Below are positions 16,792-26,335 of a stretch of 64,000 nt of DNA, piece after piece. The notes beneath the pieces were generated by a model. It was not told where the DNA came from, searched no databases, and saw nothing but the letters and a program-made list of their open reading frames with translations. Source of the stretch: Ningiella ruwaisensis (lineage in GTDB: Bacteria > Pseudomonadota > Gammaproteobacteria > Enterobacterales > Alteromonadaceae); NCBI RefSeq assembly GCF_004798935.1, contig NZ_RAHT01000001.1, forward strand, positions 620,001 to 684,000, read 5' to 3'. Made by a program: the position numbers and the translations under genes. Position 1 is the first letter of the stretch. Every line of letters starts with the position of its first letter.

Positions 16792-19389
16792 TCAATTTAC
16801 TGATTCTTTAATAAAGTCTTCAACTGAAGACAAAGCCTTATCTAAGTTTTCAGGTTGAGAACCACCTGCTTGGGCCATATCAGGTCGACCACCACCCTTT
16901 CCGCCTACCTGCGAGGCTAAATGATTGACTAAATCACCCGCCTTGATTCTGCCAATAAGATCTTTGGTAACCCCTGTGATCAAATTGACCTTACCATCCC
17001 CAGCAAGTCCAAGCGCGATAACGCCAGACTGCAATTGATTTTTTAAATCATCCATCATATTTCGAAGGGCTTTTGGCTCCACACCTTCTAATTTTGCAAC
17101 AAGCACTTTTATGCCTTTTACTTCAACTGTATTAGACAACAAGTCTCTGGACTTTTGTCCTGCCAATTGTTGCTCTAATTTCGCCAAAGTTTTTTCTTGC
17201 TGTTTTGCCTGGTTTAGCGCTTGCTCGAGTTTTTGCTTAATACTACTTTTATCGGCTTTCAAAAGAGCAGCTAACTCGACTAAAGTATAGGATTCATTTT
17301 GTACAAAAGTAAGTGCTTTTTCACCTGTAATGGCTTCAATTCGTCGAACGCCACTGGAAATACCGCCTTCAGATACAATTTTAAACAGCCCAATATCCCC
17401 CGTTCGGCTTACGTGCGTGCCGCCACAAAGTTCTGTAGAAAATTCGCCCATTTGCACCACGCGCACTTCATCATCATACTTTTCACCAAAAAGTGCCATC
17501 GCGCCAGATGCCTTTGCTTCATCCAATGCCATCATTTTAGTTGTCAAGGGATGATTCTTTCTTATCTGTGCATTAACCAGGTTCTCAATAGTCTGCAACT
17601 GTTCACTGCTAATACTCTCAAAGTGGGAAAAATCAAAGCGAAGTTTGTCTTCATCTACCAGAGAACCTTTTTGCGTAACATGCTCTCCCAACACTTTTCG
17701 CAATGCAGCGTGCAGTAAATGGGTCGCACTGTGGTTAAGCTTTATAGCTTCTCGACGCGTATCGTCAACTTCAAGCCTTACTTCATCACCTATACTCAGG
17801 CTACCTGACAGTTTTACTTGATGAGCAAAGGCCTTGCCCATTTTTTGGGTGTCGCTCACTGTACCTTGAGCCTTTGTTGACATTAGCGTGCCGGTATCGC
17901 CAATTTGCCCGCCCGACTCTGCATAGAATGGGGTCGCATCGACAAAAACCAAGACCTCGCCATCACTTGCACTTAACACTGGTTTGTTGTTCTGTATAAG
18001 CTGTATGACTTTTCCTTGGCCGCTTAAGGCTTCGTAACCCAAAAATTGAGTATCCTCATCGACCTTAACCATGTCGTTGTAGTCTGCACCAAACTTACTT
18101 GCAGACTGCGCTAATGCTTTTTGTTTTTGCATTGCCTCTTCAAAGCCGGCTTCATCAACGGTCAAGCCCTGCTCTCTTGCAACATCATTGGTTAAATCAA
18201 CTGGAAAACCGTAAGTGTCGTACAGTTTAAATGCCAAGTCGCCCGGGACTTGTTTACCGTCTAGTGATTCCAGGGCTTGGTTAAGGATGCTCATGCCACG
18301 GCTTAAGGTGTTGGCAAATTGTTCTTCTTCTACTTTCAGAACTTTTTCAATCACTTGCTTTTGTTGTGCAAGCTCTGGATAGGCTTGGCCCATTTCTTTA
18401 ATCAGTTGATTAACAAGTTGATAAAAGAAAACGTTTTCACAGCCCAATTTGTATCCGTGTCGGACTGCCCGACGAATAATTCGGCGAAGTACGTAACCAC
18501 GCCCTTCGTTTGATGGCATTACACCATCGCAGATTAGGAAGCTGCAAGAGCGAATATGGTCAGCGATAACCCGCAGTGATTTATTTTCTAAATCCTTCGT
18601 GCCTGTGATGTCCGCGGCAGACTTTATTAAGCGTTCAAATAAGTCTATTTCATAATTACTGTGCACATTTTGCATTATCGCTGAGATGCGCTCGAGGCCC
18701 ATTCCGGTATCAATGGAGGGCTTCGGCAAAGGCTCCATGGTGCCATCGCTTTGACGATTAAACTGCATGAAAACCAGATTCCATATTTCTATGAATCGGT
18801 CGCCATCTTCTTCAGGCGACCCGGGAGGCCCGCCCCAAATCTGCTCGCCATGGTCATAAAATATTTCAGAGCATGGTCCGCAAGGGCCGGTATCGCCCAT
18901 TGACCAGAAATTATCCGAAGTAGAAATGCGAATGATTTTATCTTTTGGCACACCAATTTGGTCGTGCCAGATATCAAAAGCTTCGTCGTCTTCCGAATAC
19001 ACGGTTACTAGCAGTTTTTCTTTAGGCAAGCCAAGTTCTTTTGTTAAAAACTCCCATGCATATTTGATCGCTTGTTCTTTGAAGTAGTCGCCAAAACTAA
19101 AATTGCCAAGCATTTCAAAAAAAGTGTGATGGCGAGCGGTATAACCCACATTTTCCAAATCGTTGTGCTTGCCGCCTGCACGCACGCAGCGCTGAGATGA
19201 AACGGCGCGAGTATAGTTACGCTTTTCTGCCCCTAAAAACACATCTTTAAACTGATTCATGCCCGCATTTGTAAAAAGCAATGTGGGATCATCAGCCGGC
19301 ACGAGCGATGAGCTTGCTACTTCTTGGTGGCCAGCTTTTGAAAAGTACTCAATAAATGCGCGTCGAATATCAGCGGTAGAGCGGGTCAT
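16792..19389 (-). CDS. alaS: Alanyl-tRNA synthetase
   Basis: Class II aminoacyl-tRNA synthetase, 865 aa from the ATG at 19389; the frame is open a further 17 codons upstream, but homologues begin at the [16 protein letters not shown] block chosen here. Features in order: aminoacylation core with [14 protein letters not shown] and [11 protein letters not shown]; the editing domain with [11 protein letters not shown] and CGGTHV zinc/editing motifs; a coiled-coil oligomerisation segment near 720-760 (Gln/Lys-rich); and the C-Ala domain ending in [15 protein letters not shown]. It charges tRNA-Ala and edits Ser/Gly-tRNA-Ala. It is flanked by recX and csrA. Confidence 0.97.
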   Translation of the reverse strand: MTRSTADIRRAFIEYFSKAGHQEVASSSLVPADDPTLLFTNAGMNQFKDVFLGAEKRNYTRAVSSQRCVRAGGKHNDLENVGYTARHHTFFEMLGNFSFGDYFKEQAIKYAWEFLTKELGLPKEKLLVTVYSEDDEAFDIWHDQIGVPKDKIIRISTSDNFWSMGDTGPCGPCSEIFYDHGEQIWGGPPGSPEEDGDRFIEIWNLVFMQFNRQSDGTMEPLPKPSIDTGMGLERISAIMQNVHSNYEIDLFERLIKSAADITGTKDLENKSLRVIADHIRSCSFLICDGVMPSNEGRGYVLRRIIRRAVRHGYKLGCENVFFYQLVNQLIKEMGQAYPELAQQKQVIEKVLKVEEEQFANTLSRGMSILNQALESLDGKQVPGDLAFKLYDTYGFPVDLTNDVAREQGLTVDEAGFEEAMQKQKALAQSASKFGADYNDMVKVDEDTQFLGYEALSGQGKVIQLIQNNKPVLSASDGEVLVFVDATPFYAESGGQIGDTGTLMSTKAQGTVSDTQKMGKAFAHQVKLSGSLSIGDEVRLEVDDTRREAIKLNHSATHLLHAALRKVLGEHVTQKGSLVDEDKLRFDFSHFESISSEQLQTIENLVNAQIRKNHPLTTKMMALDEAKASGAMALFGEKYDDEVRVVQMGEFSTELCGGTHVSRTGDIGLFKIVSEGGISSGVRRIEAITGEKALTFVQNESYTLVELAALLKADKSSIKQKLEQALNQAKQQEKTLAKLEQQLAGQKSRDLLSNTVEVKGIKVLVAKLEGVEPKALRNMMDDLKNQLQSGVIALGLAGDGKVNLITGVTKDLIGRIKAGDLVNHLASQVGGKGGGRPDMAQAGGSQPENLDKALSSVEDFIKESVN

Positions 19390-19479
19390 GCAATTTCCTA
19401 TTTGGTTGTGCGGCTTATTTCCAGCGCGCAAAGATATCATGGTTAAGGAGCAAAATTAAGCGGTCTAACGCAATGGAGA

Positions 19480-19956
19480 CTAAAAAATTTCTTGAATATG
19501 CTCACTTAAAAAACCGCGATATTGCAAAAACCGCTTTTGCTTTTGTTGTTCATCCCAATTTTGAGGTACTTCAGGCCCAAAGCGCTTTATGCGCACGTTT
19601 TCTGCCAGCTCAAACCAGTTGAATTCTTCTGAATAAAGAAATGACTCTAAATTTAAGCTAACAATGTCCTGTTGCTCGAGGCTTTGTTTTATAAATGCGG
19701 GGCCTTTTCCTCTCTGATACGCCGATTTTACAAAGCTCTCAACGTAGCGTTCGTCTGACTGAATCTTATTATTAATAAACTGTTGCAGAACCGATTGGCT
19801 CAATCTCGCTTCATAGCCTTTTTGCTTTAATTTTTGCAGTATTTCGAACTGACTATGTTCGCGTCTTGACAACATGCGAGTAATTGCATGACGTATCGCT
19901 TTGCGCTGCGTATCAGTTGATTCCTCTTGCGTTTGTTTTGTGTTTTCAGTTTTCAT
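19480..19956 (-). CDS. recX: Regulatory protein RecX (RecA modulator)
   Basis: RecX family, 158 aa from the ATG at 19956 (173 aa if the ATG at 20001 is used; the shorter form aligns better with known RecX N-termini and neither has a strong ribosome site). It has the three-helix repeats of RecX: ITRMLSRREHSQFEILQKLKQKGY, then SDERYVESFVKSAYQRGKGPAFIKQSL, then the C-terminal QKRFLQYRGFLSEHI. RecX binds RecA filaments and limits recombinase activity. recA normally precedes recX in gammaproteobacteria; here the upstream gene is an unrelated transporter. Confidence 0.85.
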   Translation of the reverse strand: MKTENTKQTQEESTDTQRKAIRHAITRMLSRREHSQFEILQKLKQKGYEARLSQSVLQQFINNKIQSDERYVESFVKSAYQRGKGPAFIKQSLEQQDIVSLNLESFLYSEEFNWFELAENVRIKRFGPEVPQNWDEQQKQKRFLQYRGFLSEHIQEIF

Positions 19957-20077
19957 TATTAAGGCATGCTTATCACTATGTTTGCTTAGGATGATAAGCA
20001 TTTTTACTTAACTCACAAGACCAGGGCGTATTGAATTTTGCCGTCCTATATGCCATCAACGCCCTGACGGTGCTAAT

Positions 20078-21622
20078 TTATTGACGAAACCCTTCCAATA
20101 AGGCTGGAATACCTGGCAGCAAGCCAACAATTGCCATTACTGAGGTAAGCGTTAAAAACATGATCCCCGGAATAATCCATCTACTCATGCGAGTGAGTTC
20201 AGAGCTTCTCTCTTTACAACCAATTAAGCCAAGATTATCCAGTAACATCGTAAGTGACCAACCGAATGCAGGATTGACCAGAGTCGATGCAAAAACAACA
20301 ATGGCAGCTGACTGGGTTGTTTTCCCTTCTCTTGTCATTTCCATTCCTGCTTCAAGTAAAGGGATAAACACGCCAACAATTAACGCCACGCACAGCACCG
20401 GTTCCCAAATGGCCAAGTCCATCGGATATCCCCATAAACCGGCAATCACACAAAATATAGCGGTCAAAATTGCTCCGGCAGGGATGGGACGTTTAGCGAT
20501 GGCAGCTGGCACAATGTAGGTTCCCCAGGAAGAGGTAAAGTTTGCTCCGCCCATAAGTGAGCCAATCGTTTGCCGAGCTGACGCACTGACCATCGTGTCG
20601 TCGATATTCATTTGCACTTTTTCACTGCGCTCTGGATAGCTTATTTTTTGAAAAACCTGATGTCCTAAAAAATCGGGTGACCACATCGCGACAGCTAAAA
20701 CCGCAAAAGGAAGCACAACAATAAAACTTTCGACGCTAGGCATGCCAAGCATCCATCCGGTATTTTCACCCCACCAGTACATTGGGTTCATGTTAGGAAA
20801 GCCAGGTGCAGTTTTAAAACTAAATGGCGCACCTAATAAAAATGCAGTACCACCACCTAGCAAGCAGCTAAGAGGTACGGCAAGCCAACGTTTTTTCCAG
20901 TGTTCAAGTAATGCATATAAAAGAATGGTGCCAATGATCACAATAAAAGCGATATGACTCATTTGAATAGCATCTGCCCAACTAAATAGCTTTTTGACCT
21001 GTGAAATGGTTCCAATAAACCCTAAATAGAGTAGTAAGCCTCCACATACCCCTTTACTGGTGAGCTTTGCCAGCAAACTTCCCCCTTTGCTTATCGCCAG
21101 TAAAAAACCAAAGGCGCCAATCAACAGCCCAAATGCCATGGGGTGACCACCTGCTGCCACTACAATCGGGATCAGCGGAATTAAAGGACCGTGGGTACCC
21201 GCAAGGTTAGCTGTAGGCAGTAAAAAACCTGAAAATAAAATAATAAAGAATGAAACGATGATGAGTTCATAACGCACATTTTCCAGTACAAAATTATCTG
21301 CCAGGCCTAAAGGACCGGCGAAGGTTGCAGCAATTGCGCCTACCATGACAACTTTGCCAATAGTGCCTGCCATTGCCGGGATAGTATCTTCCCATTCAAA
21401 TCGGTAATCTCTAAACGGCAAGTTAGGTCGCCATCGCTTTGGCGCCATAATTTGTAGCTCATGCTCCAAATACTGCTCACGCGTTTCGAATTCACTACTT
21501 GGTTTGTGTTTCGCTTCGTAACTGTCTTTATCAACATGGCGCTTATTCTCAGCGTCTTTATTCATGGTAGATGTGTTACTTGCTGAAGCTGCACTTGTTT
21601 TTCCCGTCATTTCTGCACTCAT
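20078..21622 (-). CDS. DUF3360 family multi-pass membrane transporter-like protein
   Basis: A 514-aa inner-membrane protein with about 12 hydrophobic helices after a ~75-residue polar N-terminus. The start at 21622 is chosen because GGAGG precedes it at good spacing. Segments such as FREYRFEWEDTIPA-like N-terminal sequence, NLAGTHGPLIPLIP and GANFTSSWGTYIVPAAIAKR match the DUF3360 family of putative permeases, which is distantly related to SulP/nucleobase-type transporters. The substrate is unknown. It lies upstream of recX on the same strand, in the position where recA is usual, but no functional link is apparent. Confidence 0.7.
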   Translation of the reverse strand: MSAEMTGKTSAASASNTSTMNKDAENKRHVDKDSYEAKHKPSSEFETREQYLEHELQIMAPKRWRPNLPFRDYRFEWEDTIPAMAGTIGKVVMVGAIAATFAGPLGLADNFVLENVRYELIIVSFFIILFSGFLLPTANLAGTHGPLIPLIPIVVAAGGHPMAFGLLIGAFGFLLAISKGGSLLAKLTSKGVCGGLLLYLGFIGTISQVKKLFSWADAIQMSHIAFIVIIGTILLYALLEHWKKRWLAVPLSCLLGGGTAFLLGAPFSFKTAPGFPNMNPMYWWGENTGWMLGMPSVESFIVVLPFAVLAVAMWSPDFLGHQVFQKISYPERSEKVQMNIDDTMVSASARQTIGSLMGGANFTSSWGTYIVPAAIAKRPIPAGAILTAIFCVIAGLWGYPMDLAIWEPVLCVALIVGVFIPLLEAGMEMTREGKTTQSAAIVVFASTLVNPAFGWSLTMLLDNLGLIGCKERSSELTRMSRWIIPGIMFLTLTSVMAIVGLLPGIPALLEGFRQ

Positions 21623-21637
21623 AGTGTCCTCCATCAA

Positions 21638-22071
21638 GTATTTACTTGTTGCAGTGATTTAAAACAAATTCATACTATGTGAAATGAAAGCGCTACATTG
21701 TTAACTGAAAGTAAATTATGTTTCTATTGTTTTACATTTAATCGCTTGAGATGTGTTTTATCTTTGTTAATGGTACGAACAAAAAACGTAAATGCCTTCC
21801 AATGGGCAAAATCAAAGGTGAGCTGTCTATTGAGTTGTGTAACCCAAGCGTTAAGAACTGTTAACATTAAATATACAAATCGATATCAGCGATTAGTCTA
21901 ATATCTCCTTTAGTCTTATTCATAAAAGTGGCTAATGCTGAAAAAGATGAAGCGTTTTGCTCAACGCTGGCAATTTAAAAACTTATCGTGAAAATCCGCG
22001 TATTACATCGTAGCTAAACCATTAAAAATCACTTAACCCACCCTATTTATTGATAAGAGACTTCACACTGA
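21638..22071. other. Intergenic region between divergent genes
   Basis: About 430 nt, AT-rich, separating the - strand DUF3360 gene from the + strand FemAB-like gene, so promoters for both should lie here. No tRNA, strong terminator, conserved operator or convincing small gene could be seen. Confidence 0.6.
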
Positions 22072-23295
22072 ATGACGCAGAATCAATTAGAGGAACAAAA
22101 CACTTTCACATCATGGTCATGGCGATTTTGTGATGATTTATCGAGCCTTTCGGATATTGAATGGCAATCATCAACTGGAAACGATTCGCCTTTTTTGAGC
22201 CTGCCCTTTTTGCAGTTATTAGCTAATAGCAAAAGTGTAGATGGTGACACGGGCTGGCAATCGAATCACATACTTATATTTGAACAGGGCATATCTGAAA
22301 ATAAAATTGAGAATGAAAAGATTTTGGCGCTAGTGCCTTGCTATTTGAAAACCCATTCTTATGGTGAATATGTATTTGATCACGCATGGGCAAATGCGTA
22401 TCACCAATACCAGTTGCCTTACTACCCTAAACTTGTAGTCGCGATACCTTTCACGCCGGTAACGGGTAGCAGGGCATTATTGTCTACAAAAGCGTATGAG
22501 ATAAATCTTGATGAGGAGATGATATTCTCCTATCTCGCACGTCAAAAAGACGAAATCATAAAACGCGCATCCGCGTCCTCTTTACACGTTTTATTCACAC
22601 CGAAAAGCATTAGTGATGCACTCAGAGATAATCATCTCCATCAGCGATTAAGCGTTCAATTTGTGTGGCAAAACCGTGCTTACGCAAATTTTGATGAGTT
22701 TTTAGCAGCGTTAACGTCGCGTAAAAGAAAAAGCATTAGAAAAGAGCGAGCACCCTTTGTAAATACATCGAATATCGAAATACGCACTTTGTTTGAAGAC
22801 AATTTAGATAAAAAGACTGTCGAGGACTTTTATCGATGCTACCAGCAAACATACTTCAAACGCTCCGGACACGCCGGTTATTTAACTCGCACGTTTTTTG
22901 AAAAGCTCATTGATGTTATGCGCAAGCAAATATGCATTGTAGGGGCATTTAAAGATGAGCGAATGATAGCTGCATCGCTTTTCTTTTATAATTCGCACAC
23001 TTTATACGGCCGGTATTGGGGAAGTCTGGAAGAAGTATCTGGGCTACACTTTGAATGCTGCTACTATCGCGGGATCGAATTCGCTATTTCAAAACAGCTA
23101 CAAACCTTCAATCCGGGAACGCAAGGCGAACACAAAATCTTGCGAGGCTTCGCACCTAGCTTTTGTTATTCCAATCATTTTTTAGCTCACGAAAGTTTTG
23201 ACAACGCAGTGGCTGACTTTGTTAAACGGGAAAAACCGGCGATTGAACAATATTTTGAACAAGCCAGCGCTATTCTGCCGTATAAACAGAGTTAA
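22072..23295 (+). CDS. FemAB-like GNAT-fold protein (DUF482/COG3146)
   Basis: A 407-aa cytoplasmic protein with no signal peptide. The N-terminal half carries family motifs around NDSPFLSLPFLQLL, FDHAWANAYHQYQLPYYPKLV and IPFTPVTGSRALL; the C-terminal half contains LTSRKRKSIRKER, FYNSHTLYGRYWGSLEE and HFECCYYRGIEFAI...FNPGTQGEHKI. This is the FemAB_like (PF04339) group, widespread in proteobacteria and assumed to be acyl- or aminoacyl-transferases, but the substrate is not established. Not part of an obvious operon; the next gene starts about 110 nt downstream. Confidence 0.8.
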   Translation: MTQNQLEEQNTFTSWSWRFCDDLSSLSDIEWQSSTGNDSPFLSLPFLQLLANSKSVDGDTGWQSNHILIFEQGISENKIENEKILALVPCYLKTHSYGEYVFDHAWANAYHQYQLPYYPKLVVAIPFTPVTGSRALLSTKAYEINLDEEMIFSYLARQKDEIIKRASASSLHVLFTPKSISDALRDNHLHQRLSVQFVWQNRAYANFDEFLAALTSRKRKSIRKERAPFVNTSNIEIRTLFEDNLDKKTVEDFYRCYQQTYFKRSGHAGYLTRTFFEKLIDVMRKQICIVGAFKDERMIAASLFFYNSHTLYGRYWGSLEEVSGLHFECCYYRGIEFAISKQLQTFNPGTQGEHKILRGFAPSFCYSNHFLAHESFDNAVADFVKREKPAIEQYFEQASAILPYKQS

Positions 23296-23407
23296 TTAGC
23301 GAACTAAAATGTTACAGAATTTGTCTGAGTATTGCTTTGATGCCCGAATAAGCTTACTTTTGACCTCGTTTACAAAACCTAAAATGATTTATAAGACAGG
23401 AATCTAC

Positions 23408-25510
23408 ATGAAACCGACAATTCTAGCGTTGGCAGTTGCCAGTTCATTAACGTTAATGGCCTGTAGCCAGCCTCAAGAAAGTGCTTCAAACGCTGCTCCT
23501 ACCGGCACCGAAACCCAAGAAATGCAGACGGCTCAAGAGCCGACTGTATCTGGTCCGGAGTTAGGGACTTTTGGGATTGAACTTGATGCACGCAATACAG
23601 AAGTAAAACCAGGCGATGATTTTTTCATGTATGCCAGCGGCACTTGGTATGACAATTTTGAAATGCCAGCTGACAAAACTCGTTATGGGGCTTTTACAAA
23701 ATTGGCTGAGCGCTCGGAAGAACGAGTAAAAGGCATTATTGAGAGCGCGTCTGATGTTGAGAACAAAACATTAGAGCAGGAGCTAATCGCAAATTTCTAT
23801 ACCGCATACATGGATGTGGAAGCTGTTAATGAAAAAGGCATAACACCCATAAAACCGATGCTTGAAGATATTCAAAGCATCGACGATAAAACCGATTTGA
23901 CAAGAGCTTTCGGTAACGCATGGTTGACCGGCACAAATACTCCCATTGCAGGCGGCCTTGGCTTTAACCGTTTAAACCCTGACGAATATCAGGTAAGCAT
24001 TGGCGTATCCGGTTTAGGTTTGCCTGACCGTTCTTATTATCTTGAAGAAGCAGAGCGTTTCGAAAATATTCGTCAGGCCTATTTGGACAATATTGTAACG
24101 ATGCTGGGTTTTGCTGGAATTGAGAATGCACAGGACAAAGCAAAGGAAATTCTTGCACTTGAAACAAAAATTGCTGAACTACAGTGGCCGCGCGAAAAAC
24201 GACGCAACCGCGACCTTACCTTAAATCAAATATCTCGCGATGATTTAAATACAGAGTACGCTAATTTTGATTGGGATACTTTTTTCGAGCCCTCAGGATT
24301 TAAAGTGCCTACTCTAAATGTATCTCAGCCTGAACCTATTAAAGACGTCATTTCTTTAATTAATGAAACCGACCTCCAGGTTTGGAAAGACTATTTAACT
24401 TATCACCTTATTTCCAGTAATGCTGGTTTATTGTCCGACGAAATCTATCAGGCAAACTTTGACTTTTATGGCACAACCTTAAGTGGTCAACAGGAGCCTC
24501 GTCCACGATGGAAGCGTGCTGTTTCAGCCATGTCAGGAAGCAACTCTCTGGGGTTTGCGATTGGTAAAGTCTACGTCGATGAATATTTCCCTGAAAGCTC
24601 AAAAGAACAAATGCAGGAATTGGTCGAAAATTTACGAACCGCATTAGGCGAGCGCATCAAGACCCTTGACTGGATGGGAGAAGAAACCAAAGTTAATGCA
24701 CTGGCAAAGCTTGAAGCATTTAACCCCAAAATTGGCTATCCCGATGAGTGGGAGTCGTTTGAAGGCTTAACGCTTACTGCGGACGATTTGGTGACCAATG
24801 TTCAAAATATCCGTAAATTCTTTCAGGCTAAGAGCGTGGAAGATGAACTGAAACCAACAAATCGCAACGATTGGTTTATGCCGCCTCAACAAGTCAATGC
24901 TTACTACAACTCGTCATTTAACGAGATAGTGTTCCCGGCTGGCATTCTGCAAGCGCCGTTTTTTGATCCAAACGCTGACCCTGCTGTTAATTACGGCGCC
25001 ATTGGTGCGGTTATTGGACATGAGATGGGGCACGGCTTTGACGATCAAGGCTCTAAATCGGATGCAAATGGTATTCAGCGCAATTGGTGGACCGAAGAAG
25101 ACAGAGCAGCATTTGAGGAAAAAACGAAGCAGCTTGCGGCGCAATACAGCGCTTATGAGCCAATAGAAGGCAATTTTGTAAACGGTGAAAACTCCTTAGG
25201 TGAAAACATTGGTGACGTAGGCGGATTGGCAATGGCTTATCATGCTTACAAACTCAGCCTCAATGGCGAAGAAGCGCCAGTCATCGACGGGCTTACCGGC
25301 GATCAGCGATTCTTCCTGGCCTGGGCTCAGGTTTGGCGCGAAAAACGTACTGAAGAAAGCATGTTAAACCAGCTTCGTGCAGGAACTCATGCTCCAGGGC
25401 GTTACAGAGCGCTTGCTCCTCGAAATCACGACGCCTGGTATGAGGCCTTTGATGTGCAGCCGGGTGATGCTTTATACCTTGCGCCTGAAGAGCGCGTTAG
25501 AATTTGGTAA
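23408..25510 (+). CDS. pepO: M13 family zinc metallopeptidase lipoprotein (PepO/neprilysin-like)
   Basis: A 700-aa peptidase. The ATG at 23408 follows an AGGA ribosome site and begins a lipoprotein signal with LMAC (Cys19); a longer frame to 23309 is less likely. The short Thr/Glu-rich linker (20-50) leads into the M13 N-terminal domain (PGDDFFMYASGTWYDNFEMP). The catalytic domain has the zinc motif HEMGH (His538-His542), the ENIGD motif with the third ligand Glu, and NAYYNSSFNEIVFPAGILQ preceding it. These enzymes cleave short peptides; the lipid anchor puts this one at the periplasmic or cell-surface membrane. It is monocistronic, with a terminator just after it. Confidence 0.93.
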   Translation: MKPTILALAVASSLTLMACSQPQESASNAAPTGTETQEMQTAQEPTVSGPELGTFGIELDARNTEVKPGDDFFMYASGTWYDNFEMPADKTRYGAFTKLAERSEERVKGIIESASDVENKTLEQELIANFYTAYMDVEAVNEKGITPIKPMLEDIQSIDDKTDLTRAFGNAWLTGTNTPIAGGLGFNRLNPDEYQVSIGVSGLGLPDRSYYLEEAERFENIRQAYLDNIVTMLGFAGIENAQDKAKEILALETKIAELQWPREKRRNRDLTLNQISRDDLNTEYANFDWDTFFEPSGFKVPTLNVSQPEPIKDVISLINETDLQVWKDYLTYHLISSNAGLLSDEIYQANFDFYGTTLSGQQEPRPRWKRAVSAMSGSNSLGFAIGKVYVDEYFPESSKEQMQELVENLRTALGERIKTLDWMGEETKVNALAKLEAFNPKIGYPDEWESFEGLTLTADDLVTNVQNIRKFFQAKSVEDELKPTNRNDWFMPPQQVNAYYNSSFNEIVFPAGILQAPFFDPNADPAVNYGAIGAVIGHEMGHGFDDQGSKSDANGIQRNWWTEEDRAAFEEKTKQLAAQYSAYEPIEGNFVNGENSLGENIGDVGGLAMAYHAYKLSLNGEEAPVIDGLTGDQRFFLAWAQVWREKRTEESMLNQLRAGTHAPGRYRALAPRNHDAWYEAFDVQPGDALYLAPEERVRIW

Positions 25511-25549
25511 TAAAGATTAGCGTACGCATTTAACGCGCATGCTATCGAT

Positions 25550-25578
25550 AAGGCCGTCACTCAATAGACGGCCTTTTT
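25550..25578 (+). terminator. Intrinsic terminator after the M13 peptidase gene
   Basis: A 9-bp perfect stem (AAGGCCGTC / GACGGCCTT) with an 8-nt loop and a T run, 40 nt past the stop codon. Confidence 0.85.
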
Positions 25579-25619
25579 CATGCGCGTAAGCGCTTAGGTT
25601 TACTGTTTCAGATTGTTAT

Positions 25620-26225
25620 TTACGATTTTCGCCACACCAAGAGATGATTATTTGCAGGCATATCAATCACTTCATCTAGCTTAAGCGGCTTTGCCCAACT
25701 TTTAAGTTCAGAAATATCGCGATAACCACCGTAGCCAGATTGAACAAGATGCGCATGGAAATCTGCATTGCTTTGACTGGTAAACTCACCATCAAAGGTA
25801 AATGGTCCATACTGACAAAACACTCCGTTTTTCGGCAAACGCTTCGCAATTGCCTGCATCATCCACGTCGCTTCGCTTCTTTGCATGATATGCGCAGTAT
25901 TTGCACTAAACACTGCATCAAACTCTGTATCAGGCAGGCCGGTTTCTGGCAATTTGAGCGTTAATGGTGGCATCAAATTAGCTGAGGGGTATTCATTTAT
26001 CCATTGTTTAATCCCGGGATGATATTCGTACTGGTCAGCAGTTTGCCACATCAAATGGGGCAAATGTCTGGCAAAATGCACCGCGTGTTGTCCCGTGCCT
26101 GAGCCAATTTCCAAGACTTTCCTGCTGTTGGAAAAAGCGCTTAATAGCACATTTAGAATAGCCGTTTTATTATTTTCGCAAGCTTGAGAAAAGGGTTTTT
26201 CAAACTGATTTGTCATATCTAACAT
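25620..26225 (-). CDS. DUF938 class I SAM-dependent methyltransferase-like protein
   Basis: A 201-aa protein matching the DUF938 family. The SAM-binding motif I is visible as VLEIGSGTGQHAVHFARHLP (residues ~38-57), followed by WQTADQYEYHPGI, FDAVFSANTAHIM (motif IV region) and FCQYGPFTFDGEFTSQSN near the C-terminus. The substrate is unknown. A second ATG at codon 4 is an alternative start. Confidence 0.85.
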   Translation of the reverse strand: MLDMTNQFEKPFSQACENNKTAILNVLLSAFSNSRKVLEIGSGTGQHAVHFARHLPHLMWQTADQYEYHPGIKQWINEYPSANLMPPLTLKLPETGLPDTEFDAVFSANTAHIMQRSEATWMMQAIAKRLPKNGVFCQYGPFTFDGEFTSQSNADFHAHLVQSGYGGYRDISELKSWAKPLKLDEVIDMPANNHLLVWRKS

Positions 26226-26335
26226 TCGTTTGGATTTTTACGTTTACTTGAACCTTTGTAACCAAACAGTGTTGAATAAACAATAGCTAACCGTGCATTA
26301 TCCAAATTTTTTTACACAGAACTGTACACGCTTTA

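Noticed and set aside
20022..20066. Long-loop inverted repeat CAGGGCGT/ACGCCCTG between recX and the transporter gene
   Set aside because: An 8-bp stem with a ~29-nt loop and no T tract is too weak to call a terminator.
21698..21901. 67-codon open frame in the intergenic region before the FemAB-like gene
   Set aside because: No ribosome site, no signal or domain, and composition like the surrounding non-coding DNA.
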